From the NCBI GenBank assembly GCA_036346275.1, contig CM070722.1:60673524-60737523 (forward strand): a stretch of DNA of 64,000 nucleotides, read 5' to 3'. A program made the translations under genes and the position numbers. This DNA comes from Otatea glauca. Lineage: Eukaryota; Streptophyta; Magnoliopsida; Poales; Poaceae. Below, in pieces: positions 44,725 through 54,763 of this stretch (position 1 is its first letter; each line of letters begins with the position of its first letter). The notes under the pieces are model-generated. The model saw only the letters and a program-made list of their open reading frames with translations, had not been told where the DNA came from and ran no database searches.

Positions 44725-46156
44725 GTTCTGACAAGAGGAAGAGGACACCATCCTTGGAAGATGACAGAGTGATACTATATAAATCCGATAATTAAGCTGC
44801 AGTAAAGCCCTTCTTTTAAACTTCTCTGTATAACCATCATACATAAATGTCGCAATGTTTTTCTTTCCATTGCTGTTGAGCATGAAATAGAACTGCAATA
44901 TTTCTACCAATATATCCATAGGCTTCAGTCTGTTCATGTGCATGCATATGACATTAATATTGCCTAATTTCACTATTAAGGTTTGGCATGCCAGCAGAAT
45001 AATATATGATATTTCCCTCTTTCCACCTTTCACCTTGGGCTTCCATGGATGTGACTGGATGAATATGAATATGGTTGCTATTTGGCAGAGATGAATAGAT
45101 GGTTATTGACATGGGCCCTTCTGCTGATTGGGTGAAGATAAACGTCTGGAGAATGGTATCTCATTTTTAAAGTTTCATGTTTTTTGGTACATTTTTTGCC
45201 GTTTCCCTACAGTTCTCAGTTCCAGTAGGCCTCGATAAAATTCCTGAAAAATGATGGTGAACCGACTATTCTATCTGAAATGTGTAGATCTCAGTTAGAT
45301 CTTCTGGCTATTATGGAAGTTTAGCAGCTGCATGGGTTAACCAGAAACCAGTGAAATTACTGTTTCTCATGGGCATTCTTAAAAGGCAATTTTCTTTTTC
45401 TTCCAGAAAGATTGCTATGATGTCTACGCACTGGTTCCTGGCCTTCTGCACAAAGAGGTAAAAAAATTGATCTTTCAATTAGGAAGGATGCAGTTACGAA
45501 TTAGTGGTTTAGTTATTAAGCATCCTTTAATTTGACACATTTTCTCCCATCCATCCTGCAAGTTGGAATGACGAGCTTTCTTACAGATATTTCCTGATGC
45601 ATCTTTTCATGCAGGTACAAGTTCAGTCAGATGCTGCTGGCCGTTTGATAGTTACTGGAGAAACCAGATAATCCTGGGGGTGTTACTCCATTCAAGAAGG
45701 TATGTTAACCATCTGAATTGTATCATGATGATTTTTGTTCTGTTACATTAGATTCGTTGGTGCTGAAAATGGTACTCTCTCTGTAGGTCGTTAGTTTGCC
45801 CTTCTGCATTGATCCTCACCAAACCTCGGCAGTTGTCACTCCCCATGGGCAGCTATTTGTCCGTGCTTTGAGCAGTCGAAATCATGATGCTGTACAAGAT
45901 GAAGCGCAATAATACAAATATGGCCTTGTTACCCTAAGATTCTCTGCAAACACTACGTTATTCTATTCTGAAGCTAAAAGAAAAGAAAATGAAGACACGT
46001 ATTGCTAGTCAATTTGAGAGGTGCTTCAATGCTTTTCTTTTTTACAGTTGCACAAATATTAAAGCATGAATGAAGGGTAGATGGAGATTACTTACCCTTT
46101 CGCTTGCTTCAAGATCTGTGCAACTTGTATTAGGAGGGAAAGTATTGAAGCACTGC

Positions 46157-48701
46157 TGAAAGTGCATCTAGGCACTTATGTTATTTTGGTGATTAATGAC
46201 AAACACTCACAATGACAATCTATGCAATTAAGTAAATGCTTAACTTAGTGCTTAACAAATGACAAACCTCTAATATGATTATATTGCTATGAGACTAACT
46301 TGTTATTGCCTAGTTGAGTATCAGTCTCATTTATTTAGAGGAAAATCAAGTAGGATGGTTAAGCAAAGATAAGGTATGCAATTTTGGTATCTATTCTATA
46401 TTTGTTATTGCATTCCTTTCGTGCAAATGCATATTGAACTCCAAGTAGCATGTTGATTATATATATGCACATTGGTTCATGTCATATTTATTTGTGCATA
46501 TATATTCATTTGAGTTCATTATGTGCTTTGTTTTTAGTATGCATGTATTAACTAGAGTTAAACTTACAGATTGCTATAGATTGACTTGGTGCATGCATGT
46601 CTTAGTTGTGTATCTTCTCATGCACTTCTCTTGGTGAAGTTTAATCTAGAGTTGGATCACATATTTACTCTTATTCCAAGTATTATTTGCACATGTACAA
46701 TTCGTGTACATTCTATCATGTGCTTCATTTAAGTAAAGACTGTGATCCTTGCCATGATTTAATTGATTCATCATATTGGCAATTATCTCTCTAGTGCATA
46801 TAGATCAATTACATATTCATCATGATGTACTTAGTAGAGAACATTTCTTATGTCAAGTGTTTCCATTTTGTGTTGTGCTTCTTTTTATGAAACACTTGTT
46901 GTAATCAATTGCTCACAAATATCAATTTGTTCATATCTATTGAGCTTTGGGACTAATGTCTTTCATGAGTAGTTTGGAAAGAATTAGGTCCCGTCTGTAT
47001 GATGACCAAGGTATCTTGGAGGATGATCATTAAGTCGAGGTCAACAAGACGGCGGTGTCACCAAGAGTTGAGGACTAAGTCAAGAGCGACTTGGCGTGGA
47101 GATCGTCGAGAGGATGATCAAGTCAAGGTTGATAGGACGAGAGTCTCATGAGGTGAATCGAGTCGAGTTGGACAAGGCGAAGATGTCATCAATTATATGG
47201 TGAAGGTCTTCATGCATCGACATCAAGAAAGAAGACGGCAAGTGACTATTTCTAGACTTATATTATCTTTGATTTATTTTGAGTCTAAGGATTGCCGTAC
47301 TATTAAGAGGGATGCGATGTCGAATGACTTTTAGATGTGTCAAGTGCTCAAGTGATCCATTCTTGTGAATCTTAGGAAGAGAGTGGTGTTGGTAGTGCCG
47401 AAAAGTGAGGGTTGTAGGTCTCTCTTGATTTCTTTGTGAAATCTGTATTTATCCTTTGAGTTTTGGGTAGTGAGACCTTGTTAGTTGTGTAGCCCTCGTT
47501 CTTAGCTTTCAATAGAGTCCAAAATCACTGAAATCGAGTCCGCAGGTGAAAAGTTATGCTCGTTTTAAATCGGGTGGCGGTGCAATCCGGAGTATCCGGA
47601 TATTCAATCCGGATATTCCGGGTTGACACCCTCGGTGGCTGCTCTCAGTCAATCCGAAATATCCAGGGTTTTTTCCGGAGTCTCCGGGTTGTGCCCAGCT
47701 GTCTCCAACGGCTAGTTTTCTTGGGACCTCTATATAAACCCCCCTTCTTCCCCACTTCAAAGAGGCTTTTACCCTGTAGATTAGAGGTGCTATACCCTTG
47801 TTCTTGAGCCCCCAAAACACCTCTTTACCCTTAGATCTAAGTGATCCCCTTGTGAGAAGGGTTGGGGAGAGTTTGAGGAGTGAGGTGCTAGGTTGAGTGA
47901 GATTTGAGTTGATTGAGCACTTGATTTCATCTTCAAGCTTGTTCTTCGTGAGCATTTGTTACTCTTGGAGGTTGAGGACTCCTAGACGGCTAGGAGGTTG
48001 CCTACGAGCCACCGGAGCTTTGTGTGGTTGGCCGTGGGAAGTTTGTGAAGGTCGGTTCCGCCTCCGTAAGGGAAGGAATCAAAGGAGTGAAGACCGGCGA
48101 GTGCATTTGTGCAACACCGGGAGGAAGAGGGTTGAAAGAGACCCCGGCTCAAGTGTGACCGAGCCGCCTCAACGGAGATGTAGGATCCTCAAGGATCCGA
48201 ACTTGAGTGAAAAATCATCGTCTCCAAGTTTGCTTCTTACTCATGCTTTAGTATTTGATTTTGAATCTTGAAATTGCCCGATCTACTTTTTTGTTGTGTT
48301 TGGCTCCAGATCTACAATTTCCCCAGGTACCTGATAGCTTTTAGATCTTTTATATTCAAGTAGATTGTTGAAAAATTGCAGGGATTTAAAATCTCATTTC
48401 GAGGTCTTAAATCCGGAGTATCCGGACTTCTGAACCCGGATAGTCCGGACATTTCGGAGTATCCGGAGATAAGTCCCGGACACTCCGGCCTGAGTCCCTC
48501 GGATCCAATCCGGAGTATCCGGACTCCAGAACCCGGACAGTCCGGATATTTCGGAGTATCCGGATAAAAATCCCGGACACTCCGGACTTAGACCCTCGGG
48601 AGATTTTATTTAGCTGCAAATTTTTTATTCCGCTGCATTTAGTTACAAAGTTTTTAATTCGCCTGTTCACCCCCCTCTAGGCGACATCCCCTGTCCTTTC
48701 A
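46157..48701 (+). mobile_element. Solo LTR of SIRE/Maximus-type copia (TSD ACTGC)
   Basis: 2,545 bp, TGAAAGTGCATCTAGGC...TGTCCTTTCA, flanked by ACTGC (46152-46156, 48702-48706). Shares CCGTACTATTAAGAGGG (47295-47311), GGAGGTTGAGGACTCC and the CACCCCCCTCTAGGCGAC end with the other two LTRs of this type. Two arrays of TCCGGATATTCC-like inverted repeats, near 47580-47690 and 48408-48600. No internal domain or second LTR. Confidence 0.92.
48408..48600. repeat. Tandem repeat of CCGGA inverted units in the LTR
   Basis: Two ~100-bp units, each with GGAGTATCCGGA, then CCCGGA(T/C)AGTCCGGA, TTTCGGAGTATCCGGA and CCCGGACACTCCGG. Units are about 90% alike and rich in self-complementary TCCGGA words. Confidence 0.85.
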
Positions 48702-48717
48702 ACTGCTCGGTCAATTT

Positions 48718-49500
48718 TTAAGATACATTAGTTGTTCTCATTTGTTTGTTTGAGTCATAAATGGTAAAACTGAAAACTATATATTGTACTGTTGGACTTG
48801 TTTTCGAACTACACAAACATAAACATAATCCACTTCCTCTCTTGCAGAGTTGCCTTGCTGGTGGAGTTATGTGATTGTGACTTGGGCTTATTAGAGCTTT
48901 TCCCGTCAAGATCTGCATTACAGACTAATTCTTCCTGCTTCAAGACTGCTGCAATGTTCTCTCCTGTATTAAGTTCAACTTCCGAGCTACATAATAGCCT
49001 GTTTCTCGACATATGTTCATGATGTCTTTCTTCGTTTTTTATTCAACCAGCAAAAAGGGGACGATTTGTCGCATGTAGTTTTGTCCTAATATTCGATTTA
49101 TTGTACTGCTTCGAACATGAAGACAGGTACATTCTTGGTAATACTTGGTATGTTACTGTTGCCTGGTGCATTGCTGTTGAACTTGTATTGAGCACATCTG
49201 CACATGTAAGGATATCCTTTCAAGATTGGAAGGAAATAAACAAATGAGATCCACAACAACGAGATGCTAAATTGTAAATGCAAATTTTACAGACCATGGT
49301 AAATATTATATTACTTAATTGAAAGCAATCAAGCCGGACTTAAAACATGAGCTACGGCCATTATTCATCCATGATAAGCTGACACTACGGACAGACACGA
49401 GACGACATCATTATATGAACTACACATTTTCTGGTGCAACATTCTTTAGCTTACTGCTTAGCTCACACGCCAATTCAGAGTTATACAAGAATCGTCATCA
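48718..49500. other. Intergenic between ARID-HSP20 and the Gly-rich gene
   Basis: No gene recognised. An acceptor-like CTCTCTTGCAG near 48846 could be a remnant 3'-UTR exon of the pseudogene; not supported by coding sequence. Confidence 0.3.
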
Positions 49501-50466
49501 TTATGGCTTCCCTTCTGCGACGTGACGGCCATCATGCCCCCTGGCCTTGCCACCGGTGATGACACGCTGACCTTTGCCTCTTCCATTCCCAGGATGCTTG
49601 CGAAGGTGGCTATTACGGTATCTACTACCGTCCTGATTTTCATTACCACCGTTTGTATCACCCCATTCAACACTATCACCGCCACCTCCATTGCGACCTC
49701 CTCCCCCACCACCACCTCCTCCTCCACCACCTCCGCTATCACTGCTACCGCCTCTACTACCATCTCCTCCCACACCACCGTCATCACCATTCTCACCACC
49801 ATCTTTCTCATTGCCGCTGCCGCCACTGCCTCTACCATTTACGTTCCCTCCACCTCCACCGCCTCCGCTACCATCGTCACCTCCACCAACACCACTGCCA
49901 CTACCAATAACATTTTCATTACCACCACCATTTCTCCTTACATTGCCACTTCTACAACCACTACTGTCAATTCCTCGACCCACATACCCATTACCTCTAC
50001 CTACACCTCCCTCTTTTTCTTTACCCCTATTCCTTCCTGCGCCTCCCCCGTTATCACCATCATCACCATTACTCTCACTGTCTCCTCGTCCTCCACCTCC
50101 GCCACCGCCCCCACCTCCCCATCCACCTCCACCACCGCCTCCGCCTCCACCTCCACCTCCCCATCCTCCTCCACCACCCCCGCCGCCGCCACCACCTCCA
50201 CCGCCGCCTCCATTCCATGCCTCCCATCCCCACACACCTTGCTGACGTTTAACAGCGTCCACGTTCTCACCTGCCACGTCACCATGCATCGCAGTCTCGT
50301 TCCGAAGCGCCACGCCGTTGCGTTCCCCGATGTCGTGCGGCATGGCCGAGGCTTGCTCCTCCGCTAAGGCGAGCCGCAGGAGCGGCGCGCCGGCGGCGAG
50401 GAAGAGCAGGCCGAGCCATGGTGCACTCCTCCACGGCGAGGAGAGTTTCACACACTGTACTGGCAT
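49501..50466 (-). CDS. Secreted glycine-rich protein (cell-wall type)
   Basis: Single-exon frame of 321 codons starting at ATG 50466. A longer reading would need a GTG start at 50478, so the ATG is preferred. Residues 1-35 look like a signal peptide (APWLGLLFLAAGAPLL, cut after ALA). A short mixed segment is followed by a long glycine-rich domain: unbroken Gly runs with occasional Trp, then GGN/GGD/GSG-rich repeats with Asp, Asn, Glu. A basic tail has RNSHLRKHPGNGRGKGQR. Composition fits plant glycine-rich wall structural proteins. TATA box 77-84 bases upstream. The GGN codon tract is prone to slippage, so exact length may vary. Confidence 0.75.
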   Translation of the reverse strand: MPVQCVKLSSPWRSAPWLGLLFLAAGAPLLRLALAEEQASAMPHDIGERNGVALRNETAMHGDVAGENVDAVKRQQGVWGWEAWNGGGGGGGGGGGGGGGGWGGGGGGGGGGGGGWGGGGGGGGGGRGDSESNGDDGDNGGGAGRNRGKEKEGGVGRGNGYVGRGIDSSGCRSGNVRRNGGGNENVIGSGSGVGGGDDGSGGGGGGGNVNGRGSGGSGNEKDGGENGDDGGVGGDGSRGGSSDSGGGGGGGGGGGGGRNGGGGDSVEWGDTNGGNENQDGSRYRNSHLRKHPGNGRGKGQRVITGGKARGHDGRHVAEGKP

Positions 50467-50542
50467 CTTCTCGCACACTGATCACTCACCTACGTACTTT
50501 GTTGTTGTCTACTGTGAGGTTGCCATGTTGAGGTGGCTGGGA

Positions 50543-50550
50543 TATATATA
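50543..50550 (-). promoter_or_regulatory. TATA box of the glycine-rich protein gene
   Basis: TATATATA on the minus strand, about 80 bases before the ATG at 50466, predicting transcription from about 50515. Confidence 0.6.
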
Positions 50551-51367
50551 GGCCGCTCGAAAGTGCAACGGATGGAAGATGATGATGATTACTGTATATA
50601 GAACCAAGTGCATGTGCATGCACGTAAGTAGCTAGCTAGGTGGGTTCAGGGAGAAGTAGTGGAGCAGGAATGGATCGAGTACGTATAAATCGCTTCCGTT
50701 GCACGCGATCGATGATGCATATGGAATGCAGTGGCAGTGGCCATCCGAGCTCGCTTTCACCGCCCACCATCTACAGTGAAATGTATATAGCTACTTGATG
50801 CATGCAAGACCAATCGGGGGCCGGCCGTGTGATGCTTTCTAGGTTCTACCTGCTTTCATGCATGTCCAGAATTCAGACATGCATGTCAGGTTTAGAACTT
50901 TATACGATGGTCTTCTGCCGCGCGCCGTCTACATATATATATACGTACGTACCCAACAAATGATGTTTGGATATACAATTGGTTGCCTCAGATCGGGTTC
51001 AAAAGAACGAGCCAGCTTCTTATTCCAGAAACTTAACTCAAAACTTCAGATACGGAGTATATATACACACTTACTCAGGTAACAGTGTAACACCGCCGAG
51101 CCTCTTGCTGTAGCAACAATTCAACTCCCCATGTAGATGTAAAGTAGTAGTGTAGTACTACTCTTGTGGCCCACAAGCTCATTGCAAAAGAAACATATGT
51201 CATTCTTCAACGTCAAGGATGCATATAGTGTCGAAAGGGAAACGTAGTATAGCTATCACAACAAACGTAAATTGATGACTCTTCCCAATAGAAGGGCCTG
51301 TGACGATTTTACTTGGTTACAACAAGTAGAAGTACACAACAGAGCTTTGTCGCTCTGCCCCTGGATA
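50551..51367. other. Upstream region of the Gly-rich gene, RY-motif rich
   Basis: No gene. Several CATGCA/TGCATG (RY) words at about 50607-50622, 50800-50806, 50857-50864 and 50877-50885, plus an AT dinucleotide run near 50933-50945. RY words are targets of B3-type seed regulators in plants, but they are also frequent by chance in grass DNA. Confidence 0.35.
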
Positions 51368-52348
51368 CAGCGGCGAATCCAAGATAAAAAATAAAGAGTG
51401 GACTCAAAAAGTTAAGTTAATTTGAAATAAACATGTTAAACAGCTTGTGCTGTATTTTCATCGGTTCGAGTGTTACTACTTGTAGTTCATTATTTGAGAA
51501 ATACTTGTGCAACATTCACTTGTTAAACTTTTGAAGATCTATAAACAGGTTAACACTAATCAATCAAACAAACATGCTATTGTCTCTTTCAACCCACTGA
51601 CATATTTACAATTGATAAAAAAAAAATCATGAGCTGTGCTTCAATGCTTTTCTTTCCAATACAAGTTGCACAAATTTTGAAGTAAGCGGAAAGATAAGTA
51701 ATCATTATCTACCTTTCATTCGTGCTTTAATATTTTTGCATCTATAAAAAATGATAGCATTGAAACACCTCTCAAAAATAATATATTAGAAGAGGGGCTC
51801 ATATTTTCTATTTGTTGTCATGATCAGTCCACTCAGCCGGTTAGGCACTTGCCAACACACACTACACCACCTTCACAATTCGATCACCATCACCGCAATG
51901 GGTTGTCCGTTGCTACACGCTCGTGCCCTCGTCAGCTCCCTAACATTCACTCGATGTCCTCGTCGTGCCCTCACAATCGTCGAGTCCCGACGACATAAAG
52001 TGCCCCCTACTTGATAAGCTGCCATAACCTCTCAAAGAAGAGATATCGAATCACCTCTCTCTCTATATATATAGTCTCTACGTGCATCGAGGGTTTAAGA
52101 CCAGTTTTACATATATTAAGTGAAGTTACCGATTGCAAAATTAGGCATTCAAGAAGCAACGATCTATGAAGCCACACGGTCTAAACAGTAGCTCACCGCC
52201 TAACAAAATTTCTTCTTCCTCTAGACATACCTGAGTACGTTTACATTCGCCACTGCTATGCCAAAAAATGAACGTCGCTACTAGAAATGGTAAATAGGAT
52301 CTGGCGATCGGAGGGTGGGCTCGAGCCTACCCGTTAGATACGCCACTG
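51368..52348. mobile_element. hAT-like non-autonomous element, copy B
   Basis: 981 bp with ends CAGCGGCGAATCCAAGAT and (complement) CAGTGGCGTATCTAACG. Flanking 8-mers CCTGGATA and TTTGGCTA agree at five positions, so the target duplication is weak. Shares its left half with 19149-19575 and contains a MULE MITE (51631-51773). No transposase coding. Confidence 0.65.
51631..51773. mobile_element. MULE-type MITE, copy 3
   Basis: 143 bp, ends GAGCTGTGCTTCAATGC and (complement) GAGAGGTGTTTCAATGC, in inverse orientation to copy 1. Flanks AAAAATCAT and AAAAATAAT (8 of 9). The homologous site in copy A of the host element lacks it. Confidence 0.88.
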
Positions 52349-52356
52349 TTTGGCTA

Positions 52357-53340
52357 CATTAATTCTGTGCATTAATTCCCTCGGATTTAATTGGTATCCC
52401 AATGGAAATCCTCTCGCTTAATTGGGTATCACCTTGGCTGGATTAAAGAAAACTCACGCACCTCATACATTGTAAGCATGCACTCAGCGGTCCGTCCAGC
52501 CTCACTAATACTCTCGTTCGAGCGGTGGTTCAATGCTTTCTCTCTCCAATACAAATTATTCCTAGATCGACGAAGAGGCAATGTATTTATCAACAGAACA
52601 TGAACCATGCACTAAACCACAGCACCAGACAAGCATGATCGCCTTATTACACTACTCCTAAACTACCCATACTCAACATGCGTGCATGGCATTCGAATTA
52701 AGCAACTGCAGAGCACAAGAACGAAAAAGAATAAACGGCGCCAGGGACGCATGCATTATGTATATGCGCCAACAAAGCAACAACCACAAGCACCATGCAT
52801 CTCGTCAAAAAGCAAGGATCTGTCGCGTAAGGACAAGCGAAATCGTCTGATCGGGACGGGCGTCGTGCCGGCACGACGACGGCCAAAGACGACGTGGTTT
52901 CCGTTGGGCATCGTTGTCGCGATCGTTCGTTGTTGCTCCAATAATTGCACCCGAGGCGACAGGCCCTACTGGATTTTGGCAATACGCAGGTAGAGCCTCC
53001 TCCGTTTTACCAATGGACGTGAAGCGACGTACATGCACACTGATTGTTGCGTTGTGTTGGTAGGGTTGGCTACGTGAATATATAATATATTGTTAATGGA
53101 CTCCTTTGCGATGTCAATATGATACCCGCGGAAATGTCCAAATTTCAAAATAAAAAAAATGAAAGTAAAGGATATATTTTACTCTCAAACGGATATCTTT
53201 GTATTTTTTTTTCTTTTTGTTATTTCTAACTCATATTTATGAGATAATAAAATATGACGAAAGCTATACCAAAAATTGATTCTAGGACATTTCTACTGGA
53301 TCGGAAAAAAATTTGTTGAAAAGGAAAATTTGTAGATCCA
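52357..53340. other. Intergenic; no supported gene
   Basis: An open frame at 52682-52993 and overlapping ones on the other strand have no recognisable domain or signal. A half MITE-like stretch (GGTTCAATGCTTTCTCTC, about 52526-52545) resembles one end of the MULE MITE family. Confidence 0.3.
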
Positions 53341-53484
53341 ATGTCACATTCCGTAAAACATTATGATACATGCATAGGATGCACTCAATGTGTATGAGTT
53401 TGTCCAACAGATGTATTAGAAATGATATCCTGGGATGGATGTAAAGCCAAGCAAATTGCTTCTGTGCCGAGAACCACACGGTGA
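53341..53484 (+). pseudogene. psaC: Fragment of plastid psaC in nuclear DNA (NUPT)
   Basis: Reads MSHSVKHYDTCIGCTQCV, an in-frame TGA, then VCPTDVLEMISWDGCKAKQI and ASVPRT before similarity ends. This is the N-terminal half of photosystem I subunit PsaC, which binds two 4Fe-4S clusters and is encoded in the plastid genome. The first CxxCxxCxxxCP motif is present except that an Arg codon has become TGA (C to T change). The C-terminal half is absent. It is a nuclear plastid-DNA insert, not a working gene; flanks (about 53300-53340) may also be plastid-derived. Confidence 0.88.
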
Positions 53485-54763
53485 CGCTGCCCAAATATCG
53501 CATCATATCCAAATCACATGTAGAAGATTAGTGTGACAAACGCGAGCAATAATTGCGGAATGTACTACTAGAAAGCAACCGAGTTAGCAACAGAGAGCCG
53601 TGGTGAAGCAATGAAGCCTGGAATTTGTTCCGAGGTTGCTATTTTTTGCACGGGATGTCACAAATTCAGTAATAAAAAAAATGTATGTATAGGTTTGCTC
53701 AAGGGTTTCGCAGAGAAAGATGGCGTCAAGGGAAAAGTAGCAAAATTAGCACAAGAATTGCTTCACAGTCCACAGATATACTGATCAGACAGAAACCACA
53801 ACATTGTGACCACTCGTTGCAAGTAAATACTTTCGCTTTTCAAGTACTGGTGGGGAAAAGTAAGAAAACCCGTTGATGTCTTGATGCAACTCACCATACG
53901 CAAAAACATTGAGTAAGATCTACCAGTTCAAATGACCACTACATAATGCGCCGCAGTATAGCTTCAAATGGTAAAGACACCTCGTGTTTTGTGCACCTGA
54001 TCAGCCGTCATATTTGGGGGGACCAAAAATAGATCTTACCCGATCATTTCCATGTGCATGTAAATAAACAGGTATCACACATTGCAGCATGCGGAAGTAA
54101 ACTTCTCCAGAAATTGCCTGCTGCTGTAGAATTCTTCTTTAATCATTTCTTAATGATGCGGGGTTAGCAGCAATCATGAGACTACCAGCAGACTCAGTAT
54201 GGCAAGAGAACGCAAGGTTACACTTTGCTTGCATGTAAAGCCATGCACAAATTACATAATTTTATCTCCCACACTACTTACAGTGGCACGAAGCTGACTC
54301 CTCGAAGCATCCTTCCGCCTTCTCCATAGCTTAGCTTTTGACTTGTACAGAAATGCTTCCAACCTTGAATATGACAACAAAAAAGAAAATCGATGCGATT
54401 CGAGATCTTCTTGAATCAGCAGGATGTCATCCTCCAATGATTTTCATTATTTGTCAATGATTTCTTTTGGTAATCAGACAATTGTACAATGATACAGGTC
54501 TCATTACCAACACTCGAACTTGTACACCTAAACTACTGCAGCTGCAGTGCTTGTGCTCTCGGTTTACTGGTTACAGCTAATGCTGCAAAACTGGATGGTT
54601 AATGGTACACTAACGCCCCAAGAGAATCCATGGGCGCAGCTAATGCTGATTCAGGATGATGCGCTTTTTTCCATGAACCTCTTGAGTTGCCTCGGAAAGC
54701 ACAAGCAGGACATCTTTAGATCCAACAAAATGTCCGTTCCTCAATTTGAGCTGTAGAGTGAAC
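53485..54763. other. Intergenic and 3' UTR side of CDC27
   Basis: No gene recognised. The part nearest 54763 should be the 3' UTR of the minus-strand CDC27 gene; a polyadenylation site could not be fixed. Confidence 0.35.

Larger units (their letters stand above)
28560..45912 (+). pseudogene. ARID plus HSP20-like domain protein pseudogene, split by a gypsy element
   Basis: Intact relatives are nuclear plant ARID/BRIGHT DNA-binding proteins with a C-terminal alpha-crystallin-like domain. Exons: 28560-29181 (acidic N-terminus, then FMRELERFYKENLMEFKLPKFYG), 29273-29312 (WRLVTGLGGYDQ), 31876-31928 (KLWHQVGESFKPP), 32079-32123 (TCTTISWTF), 32628-32720, 32989-33075 plus 43001-43036 (GSGRARRESA; LGNGKIVDPVIK), 44725-44801, 45089-45155 (ADWVKINV), 45407-45457 (YALVPGLLHKE), 45615-45699, 45787-45912 (IDPHQTSAVVTPHGQLFVR, stop). 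Lesions: frameshift before the ARID near 29000, TG instead of AG acceptor at 29271-29272, AT instead of GT donor at about 31929, one-base deletion in exon 4, a 9.9 kb element in exon 6, and stops at about 44793, 45096-45098 and 45669-45671. Confidence 0.9.
46016..48708. mobile_element. MULE-type MITE, copy 2, split by a solo LTR
   Basis: MITE pieces 46016-46156 and 48707-48708 (48702-48706 being the LTR target duplication). Ends GAGAGGTGCTTC and (complement) GAGCAGTGCTTC, with 9-bp flanks AGTCAATTT (46007-46015) and GGTCAATTT (48709-48717). The LTR landed seven bases from its right end. It lies about 100 bases after the ARID-HSP20 stop, in the former 3' UTR region. Confidence 0.85.

Noticed and set aside
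49522..50367. Long Thr/Ser-rich and Pro-rich open frames on the plus strand at 49522-50367 and 49691-50245
   Set aside because: They are the antisense of the glycine-rich gene; repeated GGN codons read backwards give Pro, Thr or Ser. The minus strand has the signal peptide and TATA box.
50509..50526. Upstream start codon with a five-codon frame before the Gly-rich gene
   Set aside because: With the TATA box at 50543-50550 transcription should begin at or below about 50520, so this ATG is probably outside the mRNA.
52682..52993. Possible small gene of about 100 residues and overlapping minus-strand frames
   Set aside because: No homology recognised, no consistent signal peptide or promoter, and frames overlap on both strands with mixed composition.
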